From assembly GCA_032158125.1 (NCBI GenBank), contig JASKOT010000026.1:186001-250000 (forward strand): a DNA stretch of 64,000 bases. Direction: 5' to 3'. The DNA comes from Papiliotrema nemorosa. Lineage: Eukaryota; Basidiomycota; Tremellomycetes; Tremellales; Rhynchogastremaceae. How positions within the stretch are numbered: position 1 is the stretch's first letter; every line of letters starts with the position of its first letter. The position numbers and the translations under genes are program-made. Of the stretch, positions 23,201 through 34,883 are shown piece after piece. Below the pieces are notes generated by a model. The model was not told where the DNA came from. It saw only the letters and a program-made list of their open reading frames with translations, and did not search any database.

Positions 23201-26200
23201 AACTTCGATGACTCGAGTGCGATTGCACTCTCTCCGCAGACTAGCCGCGATGACTTTATCATCCAAGAACGTTCCGACATGCGCAGACGCAGTATGTCCA
23301 TTCGATCCGCCATGTCGAGCCTGGATCCAACCCGATCTCCGAATCAGAAGCGGAACAGTATATTCGAGCGACCTCGCCAAACTTCGGGGAGCTCAATCCG
23401 ATCGGACAGGACAGATTCGTCGAGCAGCGGTGTGGCCGGAAACAAGAGGAAGAAGAATTTGGTCAACAAAATGGAAGGTTGGTGGAATGCTGTCAAGTCA
23501 AACTTCATACCGGAAGGTCACCAGACACATCTGCATCGCCCTCTTCGGCCCAGCAACCTCGGGGTCTATCCTTCACGTAGGGTCCCATCAGCACCCACAA
23601 GCCGCCGTGGAAGCGATATGTCCCCGATCGCTACGCCACAAGCTGCCCTTCTAGCTCCGGAAACTATGCGCCGCGAATCTTCGCAGTCGCTTCGTCAAGT
23701 CGCATCTCACAAGGAACTGCGCCCCAGAGCTAGTGATCCGGACTCTCAGCGGCTACAAGCGGCGGCCAGCATTGTCTCATCGACTTCCGCAGATATCGCT
23801 CGACTTTCCAGAGGAACCATGGAAAGAGGAATAACGGGTCCAGCTGTCGTCAATAACTCCCCAACGACTGCGTTGAAGGAGCCGTCTCGCTTTCCCAGTC
23901 GTGTACCGAGCAGTCTGGAAGCACGACGAAGGGGCCAAGGGGTCGGTGCCAGTCTTAGATTGGAGCTCGAGTCAAACGTTCTCCGCTCCGATCCCAGCCG
24001 ACCTGACACCTCGATGCCTCCCTTACCACACAGAACCATGTCATCTCGCGTTTTGTCAACCCATTCAAGCTCAGGAACCTCATCTTACGGTCAGACACTA
24101 TATGGACCTGGTCTTACCCCCGGCGTCAGCAGATGGGACCAGACACCTTCACCAATCTACCCTGTGTCCACGGTCAGTCGTGATGAGAAAGAGGATCGTC
24201 CAGTCGCTCCTGGAGCTGAGATCACTGTCGCTAGCGTCCGACGTCATATTAAGCACCGTCTGAACGCTGCCAAAGAGATCTGCGACAATACCTTGCGCAA
24301 GGCAATCGAGGCTATGACAAGATTTGCCGACGAGCAGAAGGAGCGACAGATATTACAGGCAGAACTCGAGGACTCGCAGCAAGACTACTTTGACTCCATC
24401 AGTGATTCTCCGCTCGTCGATGCCGAGGAAAGCGAAGTTGAAGGTAATGACGTATTCGACAATGGTTCCCGCTCAAGACATGGTGAGTTGACTCATCGCA
24501 ATGTTCCGTTGTATTGACATCCTTAGCCTCCACATCTCGACCGCCAAGCAGGAGACCGTCAATCTCCAGACCTATGAACATTATCGGCGCAAGCCCCAAC
24601 AAGCGTCTTGCTATGTTGCCAAGCAGTCCCAGTCGCATGCGGCGGCGACCAAGCGCAGCACCTCGCTCATTCATGGGACAGAGCAGGATCAGTCGGAACA
24701 CCTCCTTGTCTCTTGATCGCACTGTCTCTGCTGCGTCTTCGAGGTCCACTTCGCGCTCTCGATCACCGATGCCGACCTCTACCCGGTGTGTGTTCACCAG
24801 TGCCGAGCAAGAGGCCGCGGAGGATGACAAGCGGTTCTTGGCTGCTCTTCAAGACCTAATCGTACTGGCTACCGAGGTACTGGACTCCTCTGTCAACGTG
24901 TTGATCACCAACTCAGGCACGTGTGCTGAGCTCGTCCAACGTTTGCAAAAGGTAGGGTCGAAATGGGACGATAACCAAGAGTGGCCTGGACGAGAGTGGT
25001 ATGTCGATATTTTGATGGCGGTCGCCAATCTATCTCGAGTGCTCGACTGGTGGCAAGCAGAGAAGGGCTTCTGGAACTTTGACGACGAGGACGAGAACGA
25101 GCCTCTGGTGTTTGTTTTGAGACCCGGAACGCAGGCTCGCGAGGATGTCAAGGATCAAGCGGCAATGCCGTTGTCGGTCAGGTCATCGCCTGTCAACACA
25201 TCGCTGCAGCTACCGGATCCACCGGGAACCGGCGTGTTGTTGGAAGTACCATCTCCTGATTCAACTCAACTTGGCACCGCCAAACAGGTCGAGGGCACTC
25301 CGAAAGCCATAGCAACGGATGACCTCCGATATCTAGCCGAACATGCGAAGAGTGTCAACATCGTGATGGAGCTCAGCCTTCAAGGCGAGGAGATTCAATA
25401 CGTCAACGACGCCATTCTGGAGGTCATTGGGTACGTCGACCCTACAGGGTGCTTGCTGATGAGTAGACGGGATCCAGAGGATGTCACTGGGCTTGCAATC
25501 ACCGAATTGTTGGCGCCTGCCGATGCTAGCGTCTTTGCTGAAGCGACACAAACACTCCTGGAAGACGACAATAACACGGTCCAGCTGCGGTTCCGGTTCG
25601 AAGCACACGTGCCGGAGAACGACGTGCATCCACCTCTTCAGCCTGGTCCAGTCTACATCGAGCTCGAAGGTGTCGGCATGCTCTTGCGCGAAAACAATGA
25701 GCCTTCGCACACAATGTGGGTTTTGAAACCGGTGCCCGCAACTCAGCTTCAAATGGACAGCATAGCGGATGCGGCCTTCCCGAGAGAAGGCTTCATATCG
25801 ACGGAGGGCATCTTGTGCCGAATCTGCGAGCGAGAGATCGTAACGTGGTTCTTCGAAAAGCACAACGAAACGTGCGATGCTGTCCATCGTCTGGAAGCGG
25901 AGATTACAGGATGTGATGAGTGTTTGCACGAACTCTCCCAGACGGTCTCTACTCTTGCCGGTGACATTGCAGATGTGACAACAGACTCGTCACCGCAATA
26001 TTCTGGCGTACTGTTCTTCTCGCTGCCCGACTCCATCACGGCTGGTCATGAAAACACTATTCCAACCGGACCTCAGGGAGTCGAAGTGCGCAAAGTGGTC
26101 CAGGCGCAACTGCAAGACGTCATCGCCATCCTGCAGACTGCTCAAGGGATCGAAGTACCATCGGTTCAGGAGGACGAAGCGGACCTTCCTTTCAACGTAC

Positions 26201-29200
26201 AAAGATATTTGTCACGAGAATCAGAGGAGAAGCTGCAAAAAATCACTCGATGGCAGCGACCTTCTACCAGCGACCGAGCTTTGTCATTATTGTTCGCTCA
26301 CGTTGAGGAACAGCTTCGCCGAAAGCAAAAGGCAATAGCACGTATGCAAAGCACGATTCGATATTCGGAGAAGACGCGACACGAATGGGAAGACAAGGTT
26401 AATCGGGTCTTCGCGGACGCTAGCGACAGTAGCGCATCGGATTCCGGGTCTGATGTTCCAGAACCGGTCAGCACGCCGGTGGAGAATACACTTCAGACGG
26501 CCGATACTTCTCCTCCTGGGCCGAGAAAGATCGTGCCCCAAGCTCGACTTCCCATCACTCAGAGTCACCCTCATCGTCCAGCTACCTCGCACGGGGAGCA
26601 TATCTCAGCAAGCATTCCGCCAACACCGGTGCCTGCTGCAAGCTCACCCTCTACAATCGCCCCAACGCCTAAGTCAGCTCCTTTACCCACGGAAGCGATG
26701 TTCCAACCCCTCAGAGCCGATGCAGTCCCGGTCCCCGAGCGCGAGCTTCCGCGGAGTACATTATCCCCGCCATTGGCTGTTGGCCTTGCAGTGGGAGGCG
26801 GTCACTCACGTCGACCATCATCGTCCAAGCCGATGCGAGACGGTCCACTATCTCCCCGCATACCCTCGGCGGCTATCCCTGTCCGCGCCGCACAGCCATC
26901 GATCAAAGACTTCGTCATTATCAAGCCAATCAGTCGTGGTGCTTTTGGATCAGTCTATCTCGCCAAAAAAGTGGCCACAGGAGACTACTTCGCCATCAAG
27001 GCCCTGAAGAAGAGTGATATGATCGCAAAAAATCAAATCACAAATGTTAAAGCGGAACGTACCATCTTGATGAATCAAGCCAGTTCGCCCCATGTCGCCA
27101 AACTTTTCTTTTCGTTTCAGAGCAAAGAATACCTGTACCTGGTCATGGAGTATCTAAACGGCGGGGATTGCGCGAGTCTGGTCAAGACTCTGGGAGGTTT
27201 GCCAGAAGAGTGGGCGAGGAACTACATCGCAGAAGTCGTCCTCGGACTGGAGTATCTGCACGCTAGAAACATCGTTCATCGGTATGTGATGGCCATGGCT
27301 ACGGCATTGAGCTGACAGGACAGAGATATCAAACCTGACAATCTGCTCATCGATTCAAGAGGACATCTCAAGTTGACAGATTTCGGGCTATCTCGTATCG
27401 GACTCCTCAACCGTCAGGTGGGCGGATCAAGACCAGCGTACCTGCGTGGAACAAGCATTCGAAGCTCCATGAGGCGTCGTCCAACCAATAATCGCAATGA
27501 CTCAGGATCGTCTGGCTCGCCCACGATGTCACCCGAGCTTCTGCCAGCGCAACCTATCGCTCAACGAAATCAATCATACTTTGCCGGCATACCGGATATT
27601 GATACTGCCGATGACTCTAGCGGGTCGGAATCTGCTGGTGTGATTCCAAAGCACATGCGGCGTATGTCATCGGCCATTAAACACTCAGAAGAAGCTGGGA
27701 CACCGCCACGATTTGTTGGAACGCCTGACTACCTTGCTCCCGAAAGTATCCTGGGTATCGGAACCGACGACAAGGCTGTTGATTGGTGGGCTTTAGGTGT
27801 CGTCCTCTACGAGTTCCTGTATGGGATTCCACCTTTCCACGCCGAAACACCGGAAAAAGTCTTTGACAATGTCGTCTCGAGACGGATCGATTGGCATCAA
27901 GATGAGATTGAAACATCGCCGGCGGCGCGAGATTTGATGGATCGATTGATGTGCTCCGATCCAAGTCGACGGTTGGGTGCGCGAGGAGCCGATGAGGTGA
28001 AACAACACGCCTTCTTCACCGGTCTTGATTGGAACACAATCATGACCTCGGAGGCTAGTTTCGTTCCCGAAGTCACGGATCCCGAGTCTACCGATTACTT
28101 TGATGCTCGTGGAGCCGCGCATGCTTTCCTGGACGAAGACGCGGTTCCGCAGGTCACGAAACAGCCTGAAATGTTCCGTGCGCAATCCAGTCAAGCGTCC
28201 GCTCGCGGTAGAAGCCAACAGATGAGCGCCATCATCGACGACATTGAATCACAAGATGATTTCGGCACGTTTAATTTCAAGAATTTGCCGGTGTTGAAGC
28301 AAGCGAATGATGATGTGATCCGAAAACTCCGTACCGATTCGCTTGTCCCCATAGGGCAGACGCTCGAGGCTGGAGTGCCGGCCAATCGCCGACCAAGATC
28401 TCTGTCTATCAAGATGCGTGGTAACGGACGTCGTAAGGCATCTGACTCGGCGCACAGTCATATTGCTGGGGGTCCTCCATCTCCTTCGACGTCGACATCT
28501 TCCGCCGCGTCCACGCCCTCTCGCGCGAGTATACCTCCATCCACTCCCGGTTCAATACTAATTCCTGGTCATCATTTCCGACGGCCATCCGAGTTGAATG
28601 CTCTTGAGCGGGTCAAGTCCTCTCAGGATTCTGACATTATCCGTCGGGCTTCTGCACCAAGTCGAGTGCGAGCTGGATCAGGATCCAGTGTGAGCGAGAG
28701 GAGTACCCAAATGGGTCTCTGGCACAAACGTCGACAAGTCTCACTGAATTCGGAAGTCACCAATGCCTCCTCGGTCCAGGCTATTCCGGCGCCGTTGGAA
28801 AGCCCAGAGAATCGACCCGGCTTCGCCGGGATGGGAGATCGCACTTTAGATGTCTTGATCGCCGAGGATAATCCTATATCCCAGAAGGTATGTCACAAGA
28901 TTATATTGCTCTCAAGACGGCTGACATGGGCCAGATCTTGGAAACTCTTTTGACCCGGATGGGATGCAGGTGCATTTGTGTCGAGGACGGTCCACAAGCT
29001 CTCGCTGCGACTATGGGCAGTATTCGTAAGTTGAGTTGCTACGATCTGAGGTGTTCAGCTGATAGATAGGATTTGACGTGATCATTTGTGACATTCATAT
29101 GCCCGTTGTCAATGGAGAACAAGTTGCTCGCATGATAAGGTCTACAAACAATCACAATCAGAATACACCCAGTGCGTGTCGAGCGATATCCTGCTGTTTC

Positions 29201-29411
29201 GTGCAAGAGAATGCTGACGACAGTCATCGCCGCCACATCCTACGAACAGCACCAATCTATCACTGAAGAAGGAACACTCTTCTCTGCGGTCCTCGCTAAA
29301 CCAGTCTCAAAAGCAGACCTCGTCAAATGTCTCGACAAGCTCGGCTTCATTCTCAGTTCAACCGGCTCTTCCACGACTAGTGACGCCCTTTCTTCTGGAA
29401 CGCCTGTATAG
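20270..29411 (+). CDS. RIM15: Rim15-type PAS/AGC kinase with receiver domain
   Basis: Greatwall-family kinase acting downstream of TOR and PKA to drive quiescence and stress programmes, in yeast via endosulfines. Exons: 20270-21363, 21469-24482, 24527-25430, 25467-27281, 27324-28887, 28935-29025, 29070-29171, 29224-29411 (about 2,923 residues). Residues 1-1600 are Ser/Pro-rich and disordered. A PAS domain lies at about 1635-1760 (NIVMELSLQGEEIQYVND), with a 36-nt in-frame intron inside. A Cys/His finger at about 1787 reads CRICEREIVTWFFEKHNETC. The kinase starts near 2150: GRGAFGSV, AIKALKK, HRDIKPDN across an intron, DFG, then a roughly 112-residue insert before GTPDYLAPES, the split typical of Rim15/Greatwall. 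A response-regulator receiver at about 2785-2905 has DVLIAEDNP, phosphoacceptor Asp in ICDIHMPVVNG, and the KP of LAKPVSK. Confidence 0.93.
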
Positions 29412-29869
29412 GTCGCATTTCGACCTGGTTCGAGGATGACTACAACGCCTTTTCGCAATTACATGTTCGCGAACACGCCTCGCGCCGTTTCCTCAGGTGC
29501 ATCCGACTATCTTGTGTGGTGCATCATCTCGTGCGCTCATTCTACATTGTGTATCATAGTCAGTAAAATAATGTTGTTGGTTTTGTTTTGTTTTTTCTTT
29601 CTTTTTGCCTTTCGCTCCACGATGGGCGGCCTTCTTTTGGTCAGACTCGCAGGAGGCAGTGCATAGTCGCATATGTTCCCGCAGATTGTACTCATATGCA
29701 CCGTTGCATCTACTTGGGCTCAACTCAGAACCCCGCTATGGAGGCCAGAAGAGGATGCCCGGTGGAGCAATCAATACATACGATCACAGCATGGGTACAG
29801 ACCGTCAAGCAGAGTGAGGGCTACAAATGCAAGGAAAAAAAGCAGGAACATGCAAGCAGTGAGATATGA
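29412..29869. other. Convergent 3' region RIM15 / MRC1
   Basis: 458 bp between two converging stop codons. A T-rich stretch at about 29578-29605 and AT-rich sequence before it (AGTAAAATAATG) are probable 3' UTR and polyadenylation sequence. I see no gene. Confidence 0.5.
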
Positions 29870-32800
29870 TTAGGCAAACCGGTTGCCTTTTGACATGAGA
29901 ATACTGCCCGAAGTCGAAGATGAAGTTGTGCTCTGTCTCGAGGGTGCTCGAGCATTGGCGTGATGCCGACTGACCGCACCGCCAGTGTACCCAACGCTCT
30001 GTTGCACGACCACTGAGACTCCAGCTGCTCCAGCGGCCCGTCGAGTAACTTGCGATTCGTCTCGAACGTACTGAGCATAAGATTCATTTGTACGTTGAGC
30101 AGACAATCTTCGACCCGGTGCCTGGTTGTCAGCAAGTGCCCTCAGTTCCGCCAGTCACTGCACTCACAGCTTGATCAAGGTGAATTGAAGCAGCAGATCG
30201 GAGGCCCCGAGAAATCGAAAACTGAGATTCCTGCTCTGGTTCTTCGAAGAGGACACTGTCGCTCTCGTCGTCGGTGTCTACGAGGATAGGCCGAGCAACC
30301 TTCGGCCTCTTTTTCTGCCGAGAAGGGAGATCAAAACCTGCATCATCCAGCCCGAGCTCCAGATCGAGCTCTTCATCCGGTCGTTTCTAGAAGTCAGACG
30401 ACAAGTGATATGTGATACACAATAACACACCTCCCGCTGTATACGAGCACGCTCTCGCAGGATTTCATACATTGGTCGGGCTGGAGGTAGAGACTCCTCT
30501 ACCGGAATGGCGATTGGGATATCTTCTGGTTCCATATCCGAAAAGTCGCTGTCGAGGTCTCGATCGTACGCCTCCTTAAACACGTTCGCCTCGCCATCGC
30601 CTCCGTGAGTTCTTGTTGCAGCGGAGCGATGACAAGGCTTACCAAGCTTGTCGAGGCCATCTTCACGTTCCAGCTTTCTTTTTCTTCTCTCCTTCTTGCT
30701 CCATTTTCTTCGTTTGCCGCCAGTTTCGTCTTCCTCGTCATCCGAAAAGAAGTCTGCTCCTTTCCGCTTGACTCGATGTTCCCCTTGGATTATCTTTTTG
30801 GCCTCCGCTTCTCGCTTTGCGTCATCTGCAGCTTGCACTTCTCTCAGTTTGACAGCAGCAAGCTCGTCTTGACGCCGCCTCTCTTCATCGTCGATTGCTT
30901 GATCATCTACCAGATCGGCGATGTATCCCTCCTCATCTCCTTCTTCCTCGTCGTCACTTCCATCACTCCGAATCGGCGCCCATCCGCCCTCTTCGTCGCT
31001 TTCTTCAGCCTGGTTATCGATCCAGTTAGATTTGACCGCAGCGTTGGACGCGGCTGCATGTTTTTCTCTTCGCGCCGCGATCCGCATCATCCGTTGCATG
31101 ACATTCTCTCCCGCACGTTTTTGTTTGGGGGAGATTCGAGGCAAGAGTGCCGGCGATGAGCTGCGTCGATGACGTACTGGCGACGTGCGTATCATGGGAC
31201 TCGAGGTTGTAGGGTGGGCTGAGCTGGTGTCCTTTTCGGTCGAAGACAGTATAATCTCCTGAGGGCTCTCCATGATATCCGACAGAAGATCCGACGGACC
31301 AGCCAATGCTTTGCGGAGATTCGCCATTTGAGTTTCAACTCCTCCTGCCTCATAATCGTCGGGTTTGGTTTGGGTGAAGTAGCTTGCGATGTCAGTGAAC
31401 GGTCCACCGGGTCGTACAGTCTACTCACCCTTTGTCGTTCAGATACCGCTGTTTCGGCTGAGACTGCAAGAGCTGACTCGCTCGGGCTGCCTCTAGCTCT
31501 CCCGCAACGAGGGCATTGTCTCGGGCCGCTTGAGTCTCCGACAAGTCGACTCCCGGCAGCACGGCATGTCGGTCGAGTAGAGCCATGCCTCCACGATCAC
31601 GTAGAACAGCGAATGCGTCCTGATTGTCAGTGATTTGCCATAAATCATGCGATGTTCATCTACTCACCCCGTTTTCATCAATCTGCGTATCTTGAAATAA
31701 TTGGGAGAATCCCCCGGCGCTATCTAATTCGAAGCCTTCACTAAGAAGATCATCGTTGCCTTCGCCTCTTCGCTGAGCAAGCGAAGCCGAGGTCGATTGA
31801 AGAGTGGGAGTGGATGATCGCAGCGTGGGAGACGGAGGCTGAATGTCTGTGAGGGGTCTTCTGGAAGCTCTCGGTGTCGCATCTTCGTTGCGGAACTGGG
31901 CCCGTGTATTCAGCTTATCGAATTTGTTGGGAGCTAGCATGTTTTCTTTGTCCGTGCCGGGACTTTGCGAGCGAGGCTCATCGACAGCGTCATCGCCGGA
32001 AGCAGAAGGTTCCCGATCCGAGCCATTCTCCTCCTCCCCATTGACAGCATCGCTGAGCTCATCACCTTCGTCCTCTTCTCCACTGTATCTGAGCTGCTCG
32101 TCTTCTTCGTCCTCGTCACTCCCGTCTTCATCGACCAGTCCATCCTCCACATCAGGCACGAAGTCGTCATCGTCGCCCTCACTGTCTGTGTCTTGCGCCT
32201 CGCGACTGCTACTTGCTACGACTAGGGCCGCGAAATTATGCTGACGTTTGGGCGGCAATGGTTTCGATCCTCGATTCCACTCCTGCTCCTTCTTGTGGCG
32301 CAGCATGAGAGATTGCCGGTTGTGACCTTGAAGGTTCATGTGATCCAGTTGGTCTTTCGTGATACTAACATCTCGGCCTTCTTTTCGTTCCGCAGGTTTC
32401 GCACCACCATCCGCTTGCTTCAACTCGGCGTGCTTCCAAGTTTTGCCAGCAAATTCAGCGAACGTCTCGGTCACAGTGCTATTCTTGGCCCGAGACAGCT
32501 TGCCTGCTTGTTGTAAGATGCGCTGCTGGTTTCTTGAGAGCGCGGGGGATGTTGTTGTATAGACTCGGTTTAGAATCGCTTTTGCGTTTGGTATCGGACG
32601 TTCCGTGCGACCAGGTTTGACTTCGGAGTTGGATTTGGGGAGGCGTTCCGCATCCGCGGGTAGTACCTCAAAATCTTCATCGTCTAGCATTTGCCTGTGC
32701 GCGGCTTGTTGCTTCGTATCCGATCTCATCTTCAACACCGCAGCTTTGCGTTGCTCTAATAACCTTAGCCGATCCTCTTTGGCTCGCCGAGCCAAATCCG

Positions 32801-34367
32801 CGGCAAGAATCGTCTCGATCGGTCGTAACTCTTCCTCGTCTGTCGGGAGGCCATTTGCGCCCGAGGGTTTCGCTATGTGACGAGTAGGAGAAGACGGGGT
32901 ACCACCCATGACTTCCTCAGAACCGAATGGGCGAAGATCTCGCATCTCGCTGGCGCTCGGGGTGAAAGCCGCTATGGGATCTGCGGGAGTCTTCTGGGAT
33001 GGGCTTGTACGCGGAGAAGAGTCCTTCTTGAAAGATAGACCGGGATCTTCCTCCTTGACCCTGAAATATGAGCTGCCGCCTCTGAGGGTCAAGATGATTG
33101 TCATACCGAGGTCCGTTGACTACCATCATCTTCTCTACCTGGTTCAACCATTGCGACAGTGGTCGTTGATCGCCCTTGATTTTGTTCACCTCCACCTGAC
33201 GATCTGCGAAACATTAGCTCACAACCTGACACGCACGGGGACCACGCACTTCTGCGACCCTCAGCCAGTCCACTCTGCATCAGTTTCGTGTCCCGCTTGC
33301 TAAGAGGCTACCAGTCAGTTCATAAGCTGCGCGGGCGCCAGATTTCGAAGGCCCACCCTGATCTTTTTGCTCTTCTTGGGAGCTACTTCGGTGTCGCTAT
33401 TGTCGTCAAAAAGGCCAACTGGCGACAATGGCTTGATCGGGGGAGCAACAACACGTGGAACCGACGGACCGTCTTCCTGATCGCTTCTGTCGTCTGTGTG
33501 ACTCTCGGCGATATCCCGCCAGAAATCGTTGAGCTTATCGTGGTCTCCCTCATACGGCGGTCCGTTTCCATCATCACCAGCGTTCTGATCTCGGGATCTG
33601 CTGGGTGAAGGTGAGTCGGAGTGACTTCCTGATTGAGCACTCAGGCGAGGAGGTGAGACGCGCCGGAGGGTAATGTCACCCTCCTCCTCGGATTCGGCCT
33701 GCCTCAGTGCCACTCGACGCTGCGCTGCCAACAGTGCAACTTTAGAGATCGCCTTGGTCCCTCCACTATCATTTGCCGCATAATCGTCAACGACTGAAGT
33801 TTTGGACTCTGCAGGTGGTGGTGAAGATAAATCGGACGTCGGAAGGTCCGTGAGCGATGAAGATCCGAAGAGAGGAACAGCCCCACGTTCCGGTACCTCC
33901 AGCGCGTCGCGCTTTAAACCGGAGGTCTGTCCTCTGACCTCCTTCCTCATCCGTGCCAGCTCCAGTTGTATGGCTTCCTCGCTCGCATCTTGATCGTCTA
34001 TATCCGCATCAGGCTCCAGCGACGGCGGTCGTTGCGCAGGGATGAGACCAAAGTCTGTCAAGCCAGGTCGAGAGTCGGGAGACGTCGATGCAAAGGCTGT
34101 CGTCTGCTGTATATCCTTCTCGGGGCTCGAGCCCAGAGCCGAAAGCGAGCCGATCCAGGTCGTACTGTTCTGATGCCATCTGCCGAGGAGGGCCTTTGAC
34201 GGGGACTCGAAGGGTGGGTGTGAGACGAAGATGGAATGTGTGGCGTCGTCGTCTGTGGGGGTGATTGCTCGCTGCCTTCCATAAGTCCGTCGAGCTACGG
34301 GTCGTGATGGGCCTGCATCTCCGTGTGAGCCATGGGGCGCGACGAAGGAGGTGACTGCTGACGACAT
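29870..34367 (-). CDS. MRC1: Mrc1/claspin replication checkpoint mediator
   Basis: Adaptor that travels with the replication fork and passes the stalled-fork signal from Mec1/ATR to the Rad53/Cds1 kinase. The N-terminus (MSSAVTSFVAPHGS, then RRTYGRQR) has the RRTYGR motif seen at the start of Mrc1 proteins. Long acidic tracts follow (DDDDFVPDVEDGLVDEDGSD), then FSQLFQDTQIDENG, and the MRC1-like domain with DLSETQAARDNALVAGELEA, QPKQRYLNDKG and YFTQTKPDDYE. The later part has NWIDNQAEESDEEGGWAPI, AFKEAYDRDLDSDFSDMEPE-like acidic segments and a Ser/Arg-rich end (STSGSILMSKGNRFA). Several introns, including near 33.2-33.3, 31.6, 31.4, 30.6, 30.4 and 30.1 kb. Two ACGCGT boxes lie 195-255 bp upstream. 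CDS1, its probable partner kinase, is encoded 26 kb away in this window. Confidence 0.85.
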
Positions 34368-34561
34368 GAGGATTCGTGGTAGGACCCCTGATCGGACTTG
34401 CTCAAGAGGCTTGAGCTCTAGCGCTTCGTGTCGTTGGCACAAATGGTCTCCAACCGGACTGCAGGATGTTTGCAGGTGCGAGAATCTGTCGAGGTAGAAT
34501 GAGACGAGGGTTGCCAGTGGTGATGAAGAGCGGTCTGATGGGCGTCGACCTGAGGTATGAG

Positions 34562-34569
34562 ACGCGTCT

Positions 34570-34600
<31 letters not shown>

Positions 34601-34622
34601 TGGTGATTTCATGAGGACGCGT
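34562..34622. promoter_or_regulatory. Two MCB-type ACGCGT boxes upstream of MRC1
   Basis: Perfect ACGCGT palindromes at 34562-34567 and 34617-34622, about 195 and 250 bp before the MRC1 start. ACGCGT is the MluI cell-cycle box bound by MBF in yeasts, and Mrc1 is a known G1/S-regulated gene there. Transfer to this fungus is inferred. Confidence 0.5.
34570..34597. repeat. (GA)n dinucleotide microsatellite
   Basis: About 13-14 uninterrupted GA units between the two ACGCGT boxes of the MRC1/GTR2 promoter. It will be length-variable between strains. Confidence 0.95.
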
Positions 34623-34883
34623 CGGAATCAAATGAACCTGACATGCCATAGACCATCATCCTCAAGCGCAGGGTGGATCCACCCATCCGACAATTGTCAG
34701 GCTCATTTCCATTGCTGGAACACCACGTGACCATTCCCCTTCAGTACGAGTAACTGTCAGTACTTCAGTCGTCATCACACCCACCCCGCTACTCTATTCA
34801 CTTCCCTCCACGGTCCGATCACCGTTCCCCCCAAGCAGCATAGTCGTCCTCAGCCACTCTTCTGTGAATCTTTCCGGTCTACC

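Larger units (their letters stand above)
34368..34883. other. Bidirectional promoter MRC1 / GTR2
   Basis: 516 bp between two divergent start codons. It holds a (GA)n microsatellite and two ACGCGT palindromes nearer to MRC1. No coding frame looks real. Confidence 0.6.

Noticed and set aside
31843..32244. Long Ser-rich plus-strand frame opposite MRC1
   Set aside because: It is the antisense of the acidic Asp/Glu tracts of Mrc1, which always give Ser/Leu-rich shadows.
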